Origin: Actinomadura craniellae
Lineage (GTDB): Bacteria > Actinomycetota > Actinomycetes > Streptosporangiales > Streptosporangiaceae
DNA length: 64,000 nucleotides
Reading direction: 5' to 3'
Assembly: GCF_003289645.1 (NCBI RefSeq)
Contig: NZ_QLYX01000021.1
Span: 62,001-126,000, forward strand
Shown in pieces: positions 18,804-27,505 of this stretch. A model generated the notes under the pieces. It saw only the letters and a program-made list of their open reading frames with translations. It was not told where the DNA came from and made no database searches. A program made the translations under genes and the position numbers. Within the stretch, counting starts at the first letter, position 1, and each line of letters begins with the position of its first letter.

Positions 18804-19301
18804 TCAGCGCGCCGTGGGCACCTCGAACAGCAGGCAACTGCTGGTGGCGTGGGCGAGCAGCCGGTCCGCGGAGTCGAACAGTTCGACTTCGGCCAGCGCG
18901 GTGCGGCGGCCCCGGTTGCGCACCGTGCCCACGGCGGTGAACCGGCCGGTCTCGACCGTCACCTTGCGCAGGAACTTGATCGACAGGTCGAGCGAGGTGT
19001 AGGCCATGCCGGGCGGCAGCGTGCTCTGCACGGCGCAGCCTGCGGCGGAGTCGGCGAGGGTGGCGTACACCCCGCCGTGGACGCTGCCGATGGGGTTGTA
19101 GTGCTCCTCCCCCGGCTCGCAGGCGAACACCGCCCGGCCCTCCTCGACCTCCAGGAGGGAGAAGCCCAGGGTCGCCGCGATGGGGGGCTGGGGCAGTTCG
19201 CCCGCGGCGAGCGCCCGGAGGAAGTCCAGGCCCGACATGGTCAGGGCGGTGGCGGCCAGCGAGGCGGGGTCCGTCCACTCGTAGGTGCGTGTCCGTCCCA
19301 T
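18804..19301 (-). CDS. PaaI-family thioesterase (hotdog fold)
   Basis: A 165-residue hotdog protein likely to hydrolyse acyl-CoA thioesters. The active-site region is HYNPIGSVHGGVYATLADSA, matching the HGG-x(4)-D motif of PaaI-type enzymes, followed by YTSLDLSIKFLRKVTVETGR. The ATG at 19301 gives a normal family length; an upstream start would add 17 residues of non-conserved sequence. It is divergent from an HxlR regulator, a common arrangement suggesting that the regulator controls it. The acyl substrate is unknown. Confidence 0.88.
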   Translation of the reverse strand: MGRTRTYEWTDPASLAATALTMSGLDFLRALAAGELPQPPIAATLGFSLLEVEEGRAVFACEPGEEHYNPIGSVHGGVYATLADSAAGCAVQSTLPPGMAYTSLDLSIKFLRKVTVETGRFTAVGTVRNRGRRTALAEVELFDSADRLLAHATSSCLLFEVPTAR

Positions 19302-19310
19302 GCCGTACCC

Positions 19311-19371
19311 CCATCTGACTACATCTTCCAAAGCCAGATGGACGGTAGCCAACCGGCAATCTGACTGTCAA
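19311..19371. promoter_or_regulatory. Thioesterase promoter and candidate HxlR operator
   Basis: On the minus strand TTGACA (19371-19366) and TACCGT (19347-19342), 18 nt apart, form a good promoter for the thioesterase gene. Between it and the gene is an inverted repeat, CCATCTG (19311-19317) with CAGATGG (19335-19341), a possible repressor site for the divergent HxlR protein. Confidence 0.5.
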
Positions 19372-19399
19372 TTTCACAGCCAGCAGTAGATTGGTGCCC

Positions 19400-19894
19400 A
19401 TGGACTGGCTACAGACGAGCGCGGAGAACTGCACGGTCCGGCGCACCCTCGACATCGTCGGCGAGAAGTGGACGCTGCTGATCCTGCGCGACACGGTCAA
19501 CGGGGTCCGCCGGTTCGACGACCTGCGCCGGCACATCGGGGTGTCGGAGACGATCCTCGCCGACCGGCTGCGCAAGCTCGTCGGCGCCGGGATCCTGGAG
19601 CGGCGCCCCTACCGGGAACCCGGCCGGCGCACCCGCTGGGAGTACCGGGTGACCCCCCGGGGCTGGGAGCTGTGGCCCGTCCTCATCGCGCTGATGCAGT
19701 GGGGCGACCGGTACACCGCCGACCCCGAGGGGCCCCCGCTGAACGCGACGCACCACGGCTGCGGCGCCCCGCTCCGGGCCGTGGTGGAGTGCGCGCAGGG
19801 ACATGGCCCGCTCGGCCCGCGCGAGGCCGAGGTCCAGCCCGGCCCGTCCGCCCGCCCCTTCCAGGAGGCCGCCGCCGACCTGCCGGTGCACTGA
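19400..19894 (+). CDS. HxlR-family transcriptional regulator
   Basis: A 164-residue winged-helix regulator. The HxlR core is clear: NCTVRRTLDIVGEKWTLLIL, then FDDLRRHIGVSETILADRLR, then RPYREPGRRTRWEYRVTPRG. A conserved Cys (ENCTVRR) near residue 11 is where some HxlR proteins sense thiol stress or aldehydes. The C-terminal 50 residues are a variable tail. It is divergent from a thioesterase and followed 25 nt later by a LysE exporter, so either may be its target. Confidence 0.88.
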   Translation: MDWLQTSAENCTVRRTLDIVGEKWTLLILRDTVNGVRRFDDLRRHIGVSETILADRLRKLVGAGILERRPYREPGRRTRWEYRVTPRGWELWPVLIALMQWGDRYTADPEGPPLNATHHGCGAPLRAVVECAQGHGPLGPREAEVQPGPSARPFQEAAADLPVH

Positions 19895-19919
19895 ACGGAC
19901 AAACCCCTAAGATCGGCCC

Positions 19920-20564
19920 GTGCCCGACCTTCTGCTGCCCTTCCTCGGTGTGGTCGCCGTGCTGACGGTGACGCCCGGACCCGACATGCTGCTGGTGCTG
20001 CGCAACGGGCTGCGCGCCGGCCCGCCGGTGGCCTGGGTGACCGGGCTGGGCTGCTGCCTGGGCATCTCCCTGCACGCGGGTGCGGCGGTGCTCGGCCTGT
20101 CGGCGGTGCTCGCCGCCTCGGCCACCGCCTACACCGCGGTGAAGCTGGCCGGCGCGGCGTACCTGGGCTACCTCGGGGTGCGCCTGCTGCTCGCGGCGCT
20201 GCGGCCGCCCGCCGAGCCCGCACCGCGGCGGCCCGTGACCGGCTCCCTGGAGACGCCCGCCACCGGCCGGGGCGAGGCGTTCCGCCAGGGGCTGCTCACC
20301 AACCTGCTGAACCCGAAGATCGCCCTGCTGTTCCTCACCCTGCTCCCCCAGTTCGTCGGGCCGCAGGAGCCCCGGCTGCGCACCACGGCGACGCTGGCCG
20401 CGGTGTTCCTCGCCCTCGCCGTGCTCTGGTGGCGGCTGTTCACCCTGGCCCTGGCCCCGATCTCCCGGGCGCTGCGCGGGCCGCGGACCCGCCGGGCCCT
20501 GGACGGGGCGGCCGGAGCCGCCCTCCTGGCCGTCGGCCTCCGGGTGGCGCTCCGGCAGCACTGA
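19920..20564 (+). CDS. LysE/RhtB-family amino acid exporter
   Basis: A 214-residue membrane protein with about six helices and the family pattern near the start, TVTPGPDMLLVLRNGLRAG, plus NLLNPKIALLFLTLLPQF in the middle. Such proteins export amino acids or their derivatives. The start is GTG at 19920, 25 nt after the HxlR gene, suggesting co-transcription. The substrate is not predictable. Confidence 0.88.
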   Translation: MPDLLLPFLGVVAVLTVTPGPDMLLVLRNGLRAGPPVAWVTGLGCCLGISLHAGAAVLGLSAVLAASATAYTAVKLAGAAYLGYLGVRLLLAALRPPAEPAPRRPVTGSLETPATGRGEAFRQGLLTNLLNPKIALLFLTLLPQFVGPQEPRLRTTATLAAVFLALAVLWWRLFTLALAPISRALRGPRTRRALDGAAGAALLAVGLRVALRQH

Positions 20565-20581
20565 GCCGGCCCGGGCCGGCT
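20564..20581 (+). terminator. Palindromic terminator overlapping the LysE stop codon
   Basis: A perfect 18-nt palindrome whose first base is the last base of the TGA stop codon. No T-run follows. Its role as terminator is inferred from position. Confidence 0.5.
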
Positions 20582-20689
20582 GGGAGCGCCACCCGCGGCG
20601 GGCATGCGCAGGGACGCGCATGAAAAGGGCCTGGGCGGAGATACCGCAAGCAGCACCTCCTGACCCTCGACCCCCCCGGAGGCGATCCC

Positions 20690-21103
20690 ATGGTGTGGTG
20701 CGGCATCGCCGTCCTGATCGCGGGCGCGATCCTGGCGTTCACGGCCGACGGCGAACTCGCGGGCGCCGACCTGTCGGTGCTCGGCCTCGTCACGATGGCG
20801 CTGGGCGCGGCCCTGACCGTCGCGGGGCTGGTCCTGCGCCGGCTCGCCCGGCGGCGCCGGGCGGCGCGGGCCGACGGCGGCTACCGGACCGGCACCGGAA
20901 AGATCGCCGCGATGGTCGCCGCGGCCGTCTACATCCTGTCGCCACTGGACATCGTGCCGGACGTGTTCCTGCCCGTGGGCGTGGTCGACGACGCCACCGC
21001 GCTGGCCTGGCTGGTCTTCGCGTTCGGCCAGGAGGCCGCCCGGCGCCACCGCGCCGCCCGGCCTACCCCGTACGCCGCCGAGCGATCTCCGCAAGGGCGG
21101 TGA
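20690..21103 (+). CDS. DUF1232 (YkvA-like) protein with an extra N-terminal membrane module
   Basis: A 137-residue protein. The C-terminal half has the YkvA/DUF1232 signature YILSPLDIVPDVFLPVGVVD followed by DATAL. The N-terminal 60 residues form two helices, GIAVLIAGAILAFTADGEL and GLVTMALGAALTVAGLVL, in the pattern of small DUF6458-type proteins, so this looks like a fusion of two small membrane modules. The function of both is unknown. The last 41 nt overlap the end of the convergent LLM oxidoreductase gene. Confidence 0.75.
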   Translation: MVWCGIAVLIAGAILAFTADGELAGADLSVLGLVTMALGAALTVAGLVLRRLARRRRAARADGGYRTGTGKIAAMVAAAVYILSPLDIVPDVFLPVGVVDDATALAWLVFAFGQEAARRHRAARPTPYAAERSPQGR

Positions 21104-21923
21104 GGTCCGGCCCGTCGCCGGTGCCCGGGCGGGGCCAGTGCACGGCGATGTCGGTGATACCGAGTTCGGCGTACCGTCCGGCCAGGTCCTCGAACGCCGC
21201 CGGGGACTCCAGCCCGGGCCCGGCGGGCTCGGTCAGCAGCATCCGCCGCAGCTCCGCCGGATCGCGCCCCTCGGCCGCGCAGGCCTCCTCCAGCCCGGCG
21301 ATCTCGGTGCGGACGGTCTCGTACATCGCCGCGGGCTCCTGCCAGCGGCCGGTGGTGACCCAGAGCGCGCCCTGCCGGGCGGCCAGCCGCATCCCGCGCG
21401 GGCCGGTGGCGGCGATGGCGAACGGCGGGCGGGGCCGCTGCACGCAGCCGGGAGCGGTGACCACCTCGCGGGCCGAGTAGTGCACGCCTTCGAAGGTGGT
21501 CTCCGGGCCGCGCAGCAGCCGGTCGAGCAGGTCCGTCCACTCGGCGAACCGCTCCGCGCGCTCGCGCGGCGACCACTCCGGCCCGCCGAGGATGCCGGCG
21601 TCGGACGTCCGGGCGATACCGCCCGCTCCGATGCCCAGCGTGAGCCGGCCGCCGCTGATGTCGTCGACGGTCCGCGCGGCGTGCGCGGTCGGCACCGGAT
21701 GCCGGAAGTTGGCGGAGGTGACCAGGGTGCCGAGCCTGATCCGTTCCGTCACCACGGCGGCCGCGGCCAGGGTGGCGTACGCGTCGAACCAGGGGGTGGA
21801 GCCCCGCCAGGCGACGTGGTCATAGACCCAGGCGGTCTCGAACCCCATCTCCTCGGCCCGCCGCCACCGCTCGCCCGCCGCCGGCCACGACTCCGTCGGC
21901 CACATCACCACGCTCACCCGCAC
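21063..21923 (-). CDS. LLM-class flavin-dependent oxidoreductase
   Basis: A 286-residue luciferase-like monooxygenase fold protein, F420- or FMN-dependent. Landmarks include FETAWVYDHVAWRG, RIRLGTLVTSANFRHPVPTA, GGRLTLGIGAG and a TGPRGMRLAAR segment. The sequence resembles F420-using actinobacterial members, but the cofactor cannot be settled by eye. Its 3' end overlaps the YkvA-like gene by 41 nt. Upstream on the same strand is a PucR-type regulator (55 nt gap), which could be in the same transcript. Confidence 0.87.
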   Translation of the reverse strand: MRVSVVMWPTESWPAAGERWRRAEEMGFETAWVYDHVAWRGSTPWFDAYATLAAAAVVTERIRLGTLVTSANFRHPVPTAHAARTVDDISGGRLTLGIGAGGIARTSDAGILGGPEWSPRERAERFAEWTDLLDRLLRGPETTFEGVHYSAREVVTAPGCVQRPRPPFAIAATGPRGMRLAARQGALWVTTGRWQEPAAMYETVRTEIAGLEEACAAEGRDPAELRRMLLTEPAGPGLESPAAFEDLAGRYAELGITDIAVHWPRPGTGDGPDLTALAEIARRRTG

Positions 21924-21978
21924 AACGCCTCCCTGCTCCGGTGGACGCCCATCCTGCTACGGCGGCGGGGCGCGGTGA

Positions 21979-23097
21979 TCACCGGGCGGGTGCCAGCCAG
22001 CAGCGCAGCGCCCACCACCAGTGGGCGGTGTGGGCGACGGCGGTGCCGGGCGCCGGCGCGAGCGACCGGCCGGTGAGCTCCTGCAGCCGGCGGAGCCGGT
22101 ACTTGACGGTGTTGGGATGGACGTGCAGCGCCGCGGCGGCCGGGTCGATCCGCCCGCCGTGGTCCAGGTAGGCCAGCGCGGTCTCGGCCAGTTCCCGGTG
22201 GAAGGGGTCGCCGGGGGCCAGCCCGGCGAGCAGCCGATCCGCCAGCAGGCCGCCGAGCTCGGGCTCGGCCGCGGCGGCCGTCAGCAGCGACAGGCCGGTG
22301 AGGGGGTGCAGCCCGCTCAGCCCGGCGGTCCCGGCGGCGCGCAACGCCCGCCGGGCGAGCTGGTAGCGGGACGCGAGGGCGGTCACCGGCGCGGGCGGTG
22401 CGACCACCAGCAGCGGGCCGTCGGCGGGCACCTCGTCGGGCGGCCGGACCACCAGGGCCGCGAACCGCCCGTCGACCAGGCCGCACAGGCCCGGCCGCAG
22501 CGCGCGCTCCAGCCGGCCGGCCGCCTCGGGGTCGCCGACCTCGCCGACCACGCAGTGGTAGGCCGCCGTCGGGTCGAAGGGGGCCGGCATCGAGGCGGGC
22601 TCCCCGTGCAGCAGCCGGCGGAGCACCTGGACCCGGCCCTCCCGGGCGGTGCGGGTGAACTCCAGCTCGGCGACCCGGTGGGCGTGGACCATCCGGTGCG
22701 ACAGCGCGGTGGAGATCGCGTCGAGCCGGGTGACCCCGTCCAGGAGGAGGTCGGCGGGCACCCCCCGGGCCCGGCCCTCGGCCACCAGCGCCTGGACGAT
22801 GTGCGAGCGGCCGGCCTGGAACCCGTCCAGCAGGGCGGTCACCGGGACGCCCTGCCGGGCCCGGTCGGCGCCCAGCCGCTCGGCCGCCCGCAGGGCCTCC
22901 TCGCCCGGCCCGGTCCCGGCGACCAGCGCGTCGATGGCGCCGTCGATCAGTGCCCGGGTGTGCCGGCGGGTCTCCTCCTCGGGCAGTTCGGCCACCAGCG
23001 GCGACCGGCTTCGGGCGGCGCGGACCGTGGCCTCCAGCAGCCGTGGATCACGGCCGCCGGCGGCCAGCAGTTCCAACAGGTCGGCCGGCCATTCCAT
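21979..23097 (-). CDS. PucR/CdaR-family helix-turn-helix regulator
   Basis: A 372-residue regulator. The last 60 residues are the PucR-type DNA-binding domain (DPAAAALHVHPNTVKYRLRR). The first 170 residues are helical, with GADRARQGVPVTALLDGFQ and LSHRMVHAHRVAELEFTRT, matching the N-terminal RsbT co-antagonist-like domain often joined to PucR HTH domains in actinomycetes. The ATG at 23097 has GGGAG 5 nt upstream; the longer TTG start at 23127 has none as good. It is divergent from a class II aldolase gene, a possible target. Confidence 0.82.
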   Translation of the reverse strand: MEWPADLLELLAAGGRDPRLLEATVRAARSRSPLVAELPEEETRRHTRALIDGAIDALVAGTGPGEEALRAAERLGADRARQGVPVTALLDGFQAGRSHIVQALVAEGRARGVPADLLLDGVTRLDAISTALSHRMVHAHRVAELEFTRTAREGRVQVLRRLLHGEPASMPAPFDPTAAYHCVVGEVGDPEAAGRLERALRPGLCGLVDGRFAALVVRPPDEVPADGPLLVVAPPAPVTALASRYQLARRALRAAGTAGLSGLHPLTGLSLLTAAAAEPELGGLLADRLLAGLAPGDPFHRELAETALAYLDHGGRIDPAAAALHVHPNTVKYRLRRLQELTGRSLAPAPGTAVAHTAHWWWALRCWLAPAR

Positions 23098-23212
23098 GCG
23101 AGCTCCCACGTTGTCCCGATCCGACAACCCTGATCGCCGTGCTTGGATCCGGACAGTCTAGGAGAGCCGGGCGGGCATCGGCTTTGGTGGTAGTAGACAA
23201 CGAGGAGGCGTG

Positions 23213-23974
23213 GTGTCCGAACTGATCTACCGGCTGCCGCCCACGTTCGACGACGTGGCGGACGAGCGACGGCATCGCAAGGAGCGGCTGACCTCGGCAC
23301 TGCGCCTGTTCGGCAAGTTCGGCTTCGAGGAGGGCGTGGCGGGCCACATCACCGCCCGCGACCCGGAGCTGACCGACCACTTCTGGGTCAACCCCTTCGG
23401 CATGTCCTTCAAGCACATCCGGGTCAGCGACCTGATCCTGGTCGACCACGAGGGCCAGGTCGTGGAGGGCCGCTACCCGGTCAACCAGGCGGCCTTCGCG
23501 ATCCACTCCCAGGTCCACCAGGCCCGTCCCGACGTGGTGGCCGCGGCGCACAGCCACTCGGTGCACGGCCGGGCGCTGTCGGCCCTCGGCGAGCTGCTGG
23601 AGCCCATCACCCAGGACGTGTGCGCCTTCTACGAGGACCACGCGCTGTTCGACGACTACACCGGCGTCGTCAACGACACCGAGGAGGGCAAGCGGATCGC
23701 CGCCGCGCTGGGCGGCCACAAGGCCGTGATCCTGCGCAACCACGGGCTGCTGACCGTCGGCGACTCGGTGGACGCCGCCGCCTGGTGGTTCATCACCATG
23801 GAACGCTCGTGCCAGGTCCAGCTGCTGGCCAAGGCCGCCGGCCGGGTGGTGCACATCGAGCACGACAACGCGGCGCTCACCCGCGAGCAGATCGGCAACG
23901 ACCTGGTGGCCTGGATCAACTACCAGCCGCTGTACGACCAGATCACCCGGGAACAGCCCGACCTGTTCGACTGA
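23213..23974 (+). CDS. Class II aldolase/adducin-domain protein
   Basis: A 253-residue protein of the family that includes fuculose-phosphate aldolase and ribulose-phosphate epimerase. The zinc ligands are seen as HSHSVHG near residue 110 and RNHGLLTVG near 180, and GVAGHITARDPE near the start is the phosphate/substrate loop. The sequence has the adducin-like extension of actinobacterial members rather than a classic sugar aldolase. Two adjacent GTG codons follow AGGAGG; spacing favours the second (23213). The substrate is unknown. Confidence 0.85.
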   Translation: MSELIYRLPPTFDDVADERRHRKERLTSALRLFGKFGFEEGVAGHITARDPELTDHFWVNPFGMSFKHIRVSDLILVDHEGQVVEGRYPVNQAAFAIHSQVHQARPDVVAAAHSHSVHGRALSALGELLEPITQDVCAFYEDHALFDDYTGVVNDTEEGKRIAAALGGHKAVILRNHGLLTVGDSVDAAAWWFITMERSCQVQLLAKAAGRVVHIEHDNAALTREQIGNDLVAWINYQPLYDQITREQPDLFD

Positions 23975-24300
23975 TCTCCCGCTCGTCGGCCCCACGGCAG
24001 TGGCGCGGCCGGCTCCGGGCCCGGGCCTCGGCGGTCTCCACCGCGCCCCGCCGAGGCCGGGCCCGCCCCTGCGGGCGGGCCTTCGGCGGGCCGTGGCCGG
24101 ACCGTGCCCCCGGACACCTCGCCGGACCGGGCGGGGCCCGACCGCCCGACGGCAAGGAGGTGCCGCCGGGCGGGCCTCGTGCGCCCTTCGCCGCGAACGT
24201 ACCGGCCGGTGCGCCGGCCCGCTTGTCCGGGCCGTTCAGAAACCGGACCGGGCCTTGCGCACCGGTTGACAACACCGGTACGCCGCCGGATCCGGGCCGG
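23975..24300. other. Intergenic region with two tandem hairpins
   Basis: This region separates the aldolase gene from a convergent gene. A long hairpin (24017-24034 with 24048-24064, about 17 bp with one bulged G) is followed at once by a second (24061-24067 with 24074-24080), sharing four bases. Together they probably stop transcription from both sides. The rest is GC-rich with no convincing open frame. Confidence 0.6.
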
Positions 24301-25263
24301 TCACAGCACCGAGATGTGGACGTGGTCGAAGTGGTTGGCGGTGATGCCGCCCCGGTTCTCCATGGCCCGCCAGCCGCCGCCGCTGCGGGTGTCCCAGATG
24401 CGCTGCTTCCAGATGATGTACTTCACGCCGTACTGGGAGGCGTTGTTGATCGCGAACTGGGCGACCTGGTCGCCGTGCGCCTGGGCGCTCGCGCTGGGCA
24501 TCCGCCCGCCGGTGCTCTCCATGAAGTCGCAGGCGGTGCCGGTGCCGTGGTCCTGCGCGCCGGCGCCGCCGCGGAAGCACCCGATCGTGGGGAACGGGCC
24601 GAACCGGCCGTCGATGGCGAGCATCAGGGTCCGCATCCGCGCGGTCATGGACGAGCCGGTCACGGGCGACTTGGAGCCGCTCGCCCCGTCAGGCCGGGTC
24701 ACGGTGGGCCGCTCGGGCCGGTATTTGGCCAGCAGCTTCCGCACCCGGGTGCGCTGCTTCTCCAGGTCCTCGATCTGCTTGCGCACCTCGGTCACCTTGG
24801 CCGCCGAACTCTTGCGGGCCTGGGCGGCCTTGACCTGCAACGCCTGGGCGCTCTGCAGGCGCAACTCATTGTTGCGGGCCAGGTGCTGGACGACGGCCGC
24901 GTCCCTGATCGCGGCGCTGGGGTCCGCGCTGGTGACCACGGGGATGGGGTCGATGCCGCCGGTCATGTAGGAGGTCGCGGCGATCCGCCCGACGTCGGTG
25001 CGGGCGGCGGTGAGGTCGCGCTCCAGCCGGTCCGCCTCGGTGGCGGCCCGCTGGGCGGCCCGCCGCGCCTCGTTGAGCGCGATCAGTTCGCCGCGGTACT
25101 CCTTGTTCAGCGCGGCGGCTTTCTTCTCGAGCCGGGCGAGTTCCTTCTGCGGGTCCGGGGCGGCGAGTGCGCCGGCGGTCAAGCCGGGGAGCGCGGGCGG
25201 CAGCATGATCACCGTCGCCATGGTGATCGCGATCGCGGCGCGCCGGGGGGAGGCGCCTGTCAC
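24301..25263 (-). CDS. Secreted coiled-coil protein with ARB_07466-like C-terminal domain
   Basis: A 320-residue exported protein. A signal peptide occupies residues 1-35 (AITMATVIMLPPALPGLTAG, then ALA). From 38 to about 185 it is a long coiled coil (LEKKAAALNKEYRGELIALN), like the N-terminal parts of RipA-type cell-wall hydrolases. The C-terminal 110 residues hold GCFRGGAGAQDHGTGTACDF and ITANHFDHVHISVL, conserved His and Asp residues typical of the ARB_07466-like, zinc-peptidase-related domain. A role in peptidoglycan processing is likely but unproven. The GTG start has GGCAGGAC upstream. Confidence 0.8.
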   Translation of the reverse strand: MTGASPRRAAIAITMATVIMLPPALPGLTAGALAAPDPQKELARLEKKAAALNKEYRGELIALNEARRAAQRAATEADRLERDLTAARTDVGRIAATSYMTGGIDPIPVVTSADPSAAIRDAAVVQHLARNNELRLQSAQALQVKAAQARKSSAAKVTEVRKQIEDLEKQRTRVRKLLAKYRPERPTVTRPDGASGSKSPVTGSSMTARMRTLMLAIDGRFGPFPTIGCFRGGAGAQDHGTGTACDFMESTGGRMPSASAQAHGDQVAQFAINNASQYGVKYIIWKQRIWDTRSGGGWRAMENRGGITANHFDHVHISVL

Positions 25264-25352
25264 TGGTAGTCCTGCCGATCACTCGGAGAATTGGCCGAAA
25301 CGTTACCATAAGCCACAGTTGCCTAGCTTTGTCTCATCAACAGCGAACAAAA

Positions 25353-25381
25353 GGGCCGAGCCGCCCGAAGCGGCCCGGCCC
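25353..25381 (-). terminator. Rho-independent terminator after the HNH gene
   Basis: A 12-bp stem with one mismatch (25353-25364 with 25370-25381), 5-nt loop, followed on the minus strand by TTTTGTT. It lies 33 nt beyond the HNH gene stop codon. Confidence 0.85.
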
Positions 25382-25414
25382 TCCTCACATGAGACTCCGG
25401 TCAGGGATGCGCGG

Positions 25415-25855
25415 TCAGAGGTCGAACAGCTCCTCCCAGCGCGGTACCCGCGGCTCGATCCGCAGCCGCAGCCCGGCCTCGGCCGGAGTGCGGTCGCCCT
25501 TGCGGTTGTTGCACCGGCCGCAGGCGAGCACAGTGTTCAGCCAGCTGTCGGCGCCGCCGCGCGACTGCGGCTGCACGTGGTCGATGGTGTGCCCGGGCTT
25601 GCCGCAGTAGCCGCACAGCCCCCCGTCGCGCAGGTGCACCCCGCGCCGGCTCCACGGAGGGCGCCGGCCGTGCCGCCACCGCATCGCCACGTAGCGCACC
25701 AGCCGCAGCACCCGGGGCACCGGGAAGTGACCGATGGTGCGACCCTCCACCGCCTCCTCCACGACGGCCACCCCGCGCACCAGCATCTTGATCGCGTGCC
25801 GCACGTCCACCCGCTGTAAGGGCTCGTACGAGGCATTCAAAACGAGCACGTTCAC
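25415..25855 (-). CDS. HNH endonuclease-domain protein
   Basis: A 146-residue protein with a C-terminal HNH nuclease domain: CGYCGKPGHTIDHVQPQSRG (two Cys of a zinc site, then the catalytic DH), followed by WLNTVLACGRCNNRKGDRTP, giving the second CxxC and the N residue. The N-terminal half begins MNVLVLNASYEPLQRVDVRH, as in a widespread actinobacterial group. Its target is unknown; a repair or editing role is possible. The GTG start is preceded by AAGGAGGTGAC, an almost full-length match to the 16S rRNA anti-Shine-Dalgarno. Confidence 0.88.
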   Translation of the reverse strand: MNVLVLNASYEPLQRVDVRHAIKMLVRGVAVVEEAVEGRTIGHFPVPRVLRLVRYVAMRWRHGRRPPWSRRGVHLRDGGLCGYCGKPGHTIDHVQPQSRGGADSWLNTVLACGRCNNRKGDRTPAEAGLRLRIEPRVPRWEELFDL

Positions 25856-26000
25856 CTTCGGTCACCTCCTTCTCAGCTCGGCTCGGACGGCACCGCCGGA
25901 TTCGGCCGGATCCCGGCGGGACGGCGCGGTATCGATGGTGCCACCTGCACAGACCCTCGATCATCTGATTTTCGCCGCGTCGCGCCGTGTTCGTACCGGC

Positions 26001-26999
26001 TCATCGCCCGGCCGCCCGGATGACGGTGAAAGCGGGCACCTCGTCGAAGCCGCGGACCGCCAGCGGGCCCATCGCCCGCAGCACGAACTCCCGGCGACCG
26101 GTCAGGCCGGCGCCCATCCCGGCGTCGACCAGCACGCCGCCGGGGTCCACCAGCGCGGTGAGTCGGCTCGCGAGGTTCACCGTGTTGCCGAAGACGTCCC
26201 CCAGCCGGGCCAGCACCGGGCCGAACGCCGCCCCCACCCGCAGCGGTGGCATCGCCGGATCCCGGTCGTGCGCCTCCACCAGCCCCAGGGCGATCTCGGC
26301 GGCCTCGTGGGCGGAGTCGGCGACGAACATCACCGAGTCCCCCAACGTCTTGATCACCCGGCCCCGGCCGGCCGTCACCACGTCCGCCGACCGGCCCTCG
26401 AACCGCTCCACCAGCAGCCCCAGCTCGCGCTCCCCCAGCCGCCGGCTCAGCCGGGTGAACCCCACCAGGTCCGCGAACCCCACCGCCCACCGCGCAGCCG
26501 TCGTGCCCGGCTCGACCTGCTCCAGCCGTCCCGTCGAGACCGCGAGCTGCCGCCGCCACGTGTAGACCAGCAGCCCCTCCAGTTCGGGCAGCAGTTCCGG
26601 CAGCCGGGCGGCCAGGTGGTGCGCCCGGCCGCCGGGCGGCACCCCGACCCGCTCCATCAGCTCCATGACGAGCTCGGCCTGCGCCTCGGCCAGCCGCGCC
26701 GCCGACCGGCCCAGCGACCGGGCGAGCTGCAGCGCCTGCCCCTCCTCGAACCCCTCGTCGACCAGCCGGAGCAGTGCCGACAGCGCGCCCACGTCGGCGT
26801 CGGTGAACTCCACCGCGTCGTCGTCCACGTTGGCGAACCCCAGCGCCCGCCAGAAGCGCCGCGCACGGTACACCGGCACCCCGGCCAGCCGCGCCACCTC
26901 GCGGCTGGTATATCGGCGGTCATGGCGCAGCAGGGCAGTCTCCAGCTCGCCCTCCGGGTCTCGCGCCGCCATCAGCCCCGCCTCATCCCGAACCCGCAT
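26001..26999 (-). CDS. Class III adenylate cyclase with Rv1264-like regulatory domain
   Basis: A 332-residue protein predicted to make cAMP. The N-terminal domain (about 20-150) starts RRYTSREVARLAGVPVYRAR and continues DDDAVEFTDADVGALSALLR, resembling the pH-sensing regulatory domain of mycobacterial Rv1264. The catalytic domain (about 165-325) retains both metal Asp residues (FADLVGFT and GDSVMF), the substrate Lys (RVIKTLGD), and GNTVNLASR with the transition-state Asn and Arg. All residues for a homodimer active site are present. It stands alone on the minus strand between the HNH and glyoxalase genes. Confidence 0.87.
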   Translation of the reverse strand: MRVRDEAGLMAARDPEGELETALLRHDRRYTSREVARLAGVPVYRARRFWRALGFANVDDDAVEFTDADVGALSALLRLVDEGFEEGQALQLARSLGRSAARLAEAQAELVMELMERVGVPPGGRAHHLAARLPELLPELEGLLVYTWRRQLAVSTGRLEQVEPGTTAARWAVGFADLVGFTRLSRRLGERELGLLVERFEGRSADVVTAGRGRVIKTLGDSVMFVADSAHEAAEIALGLVEAHDRDPAMPPLRVGAAFGPVLARLGDVFGNTVNLASRLTALVDPGGVLVDAGMGAGLTGRREFVLRAMGPLAVRGFDEVPAFTVIRAAGR

Positions 27000-27058
27000 C
27001 GACCGACCATCGCGGACACCGAAGCCTAACCGGGCACCGGAAATGCGACGGCGGCCGG

Positions 27059-27448
27059 TCAGCCCCCGGAGTGCTGCATCAGGGCCAGAACGGCCCCGGC
27101 GGGATCCCGGATGACGCAGTACGCGCCGGGCCCCTCGCCCTTGGGCCCCGCGACGACGGCACCGCCGAGCGCGACGCACTTCTCGACGCGGGCGGCCAGG
27201 TCGTCCACCGCGATGTACACCAGCCACTGCCCCGGCAGGTCGGCGTTCTCGCCCTCCCTGCGGCAGACCCCGGCGACGGGAGTGCCGTCCGGGCCGGTCA
27301 TGAAGTAGTCGTCGTGGTCGTCGTAGTCGGCGCCGCCGTGCAGGCCCTGGACGCCCCAGCCGACCACGTCGGCGTAGAAGTCGCGTAGCCGCGCGGCCTC
27401 GGGGACGGTCAGGTCGAGTCCGATGATCGTGCCCGGGCGGGGGGTCAT
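27059..27448 (-). CDS. VOC-family (glyoxalase/bleomycin-resistance fold) protein
   Basis: A 129-residue protein with one pair of beta-alpha-beta-beta-beta units: GTIIGLDLTVPEAARLRDFY at the start and VIRDPAGAVLALMQH at the end. Metal ligands typical of VOC enzymes are only partly evident, so whether it is a dioxygenase, lyase or binding protein is unknown. It ends about 60 nt upstream of the adenylate cyclase on the same strand. Confidence 0.8.
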   Translation of the reverse strand: MTPRPGTIIGLDLTVPEAARLRDFYADVVGWGVQGLHGGADYDDHDDYFMTGPDGTPVAGVCRREGENADLPGQWLVYIAVDDLAARVEKCVALGGAVVAGPKGEGPGAYCVIRDPAGAVLALMQHSGG

Positions 27449-27505
27449 GGCATCTCCCGTCGTGAGGTGAGTTCGGGCGTCCCGGGCGCGCCGTCCGGGC
27501 TCCGG

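Noticed and set aside
23975..24300. Possible small gene between aldolase and coiled-coil genes
   Set aside because: The region is dominated by two hairpins and the short frames lack starts with ribosome sites.
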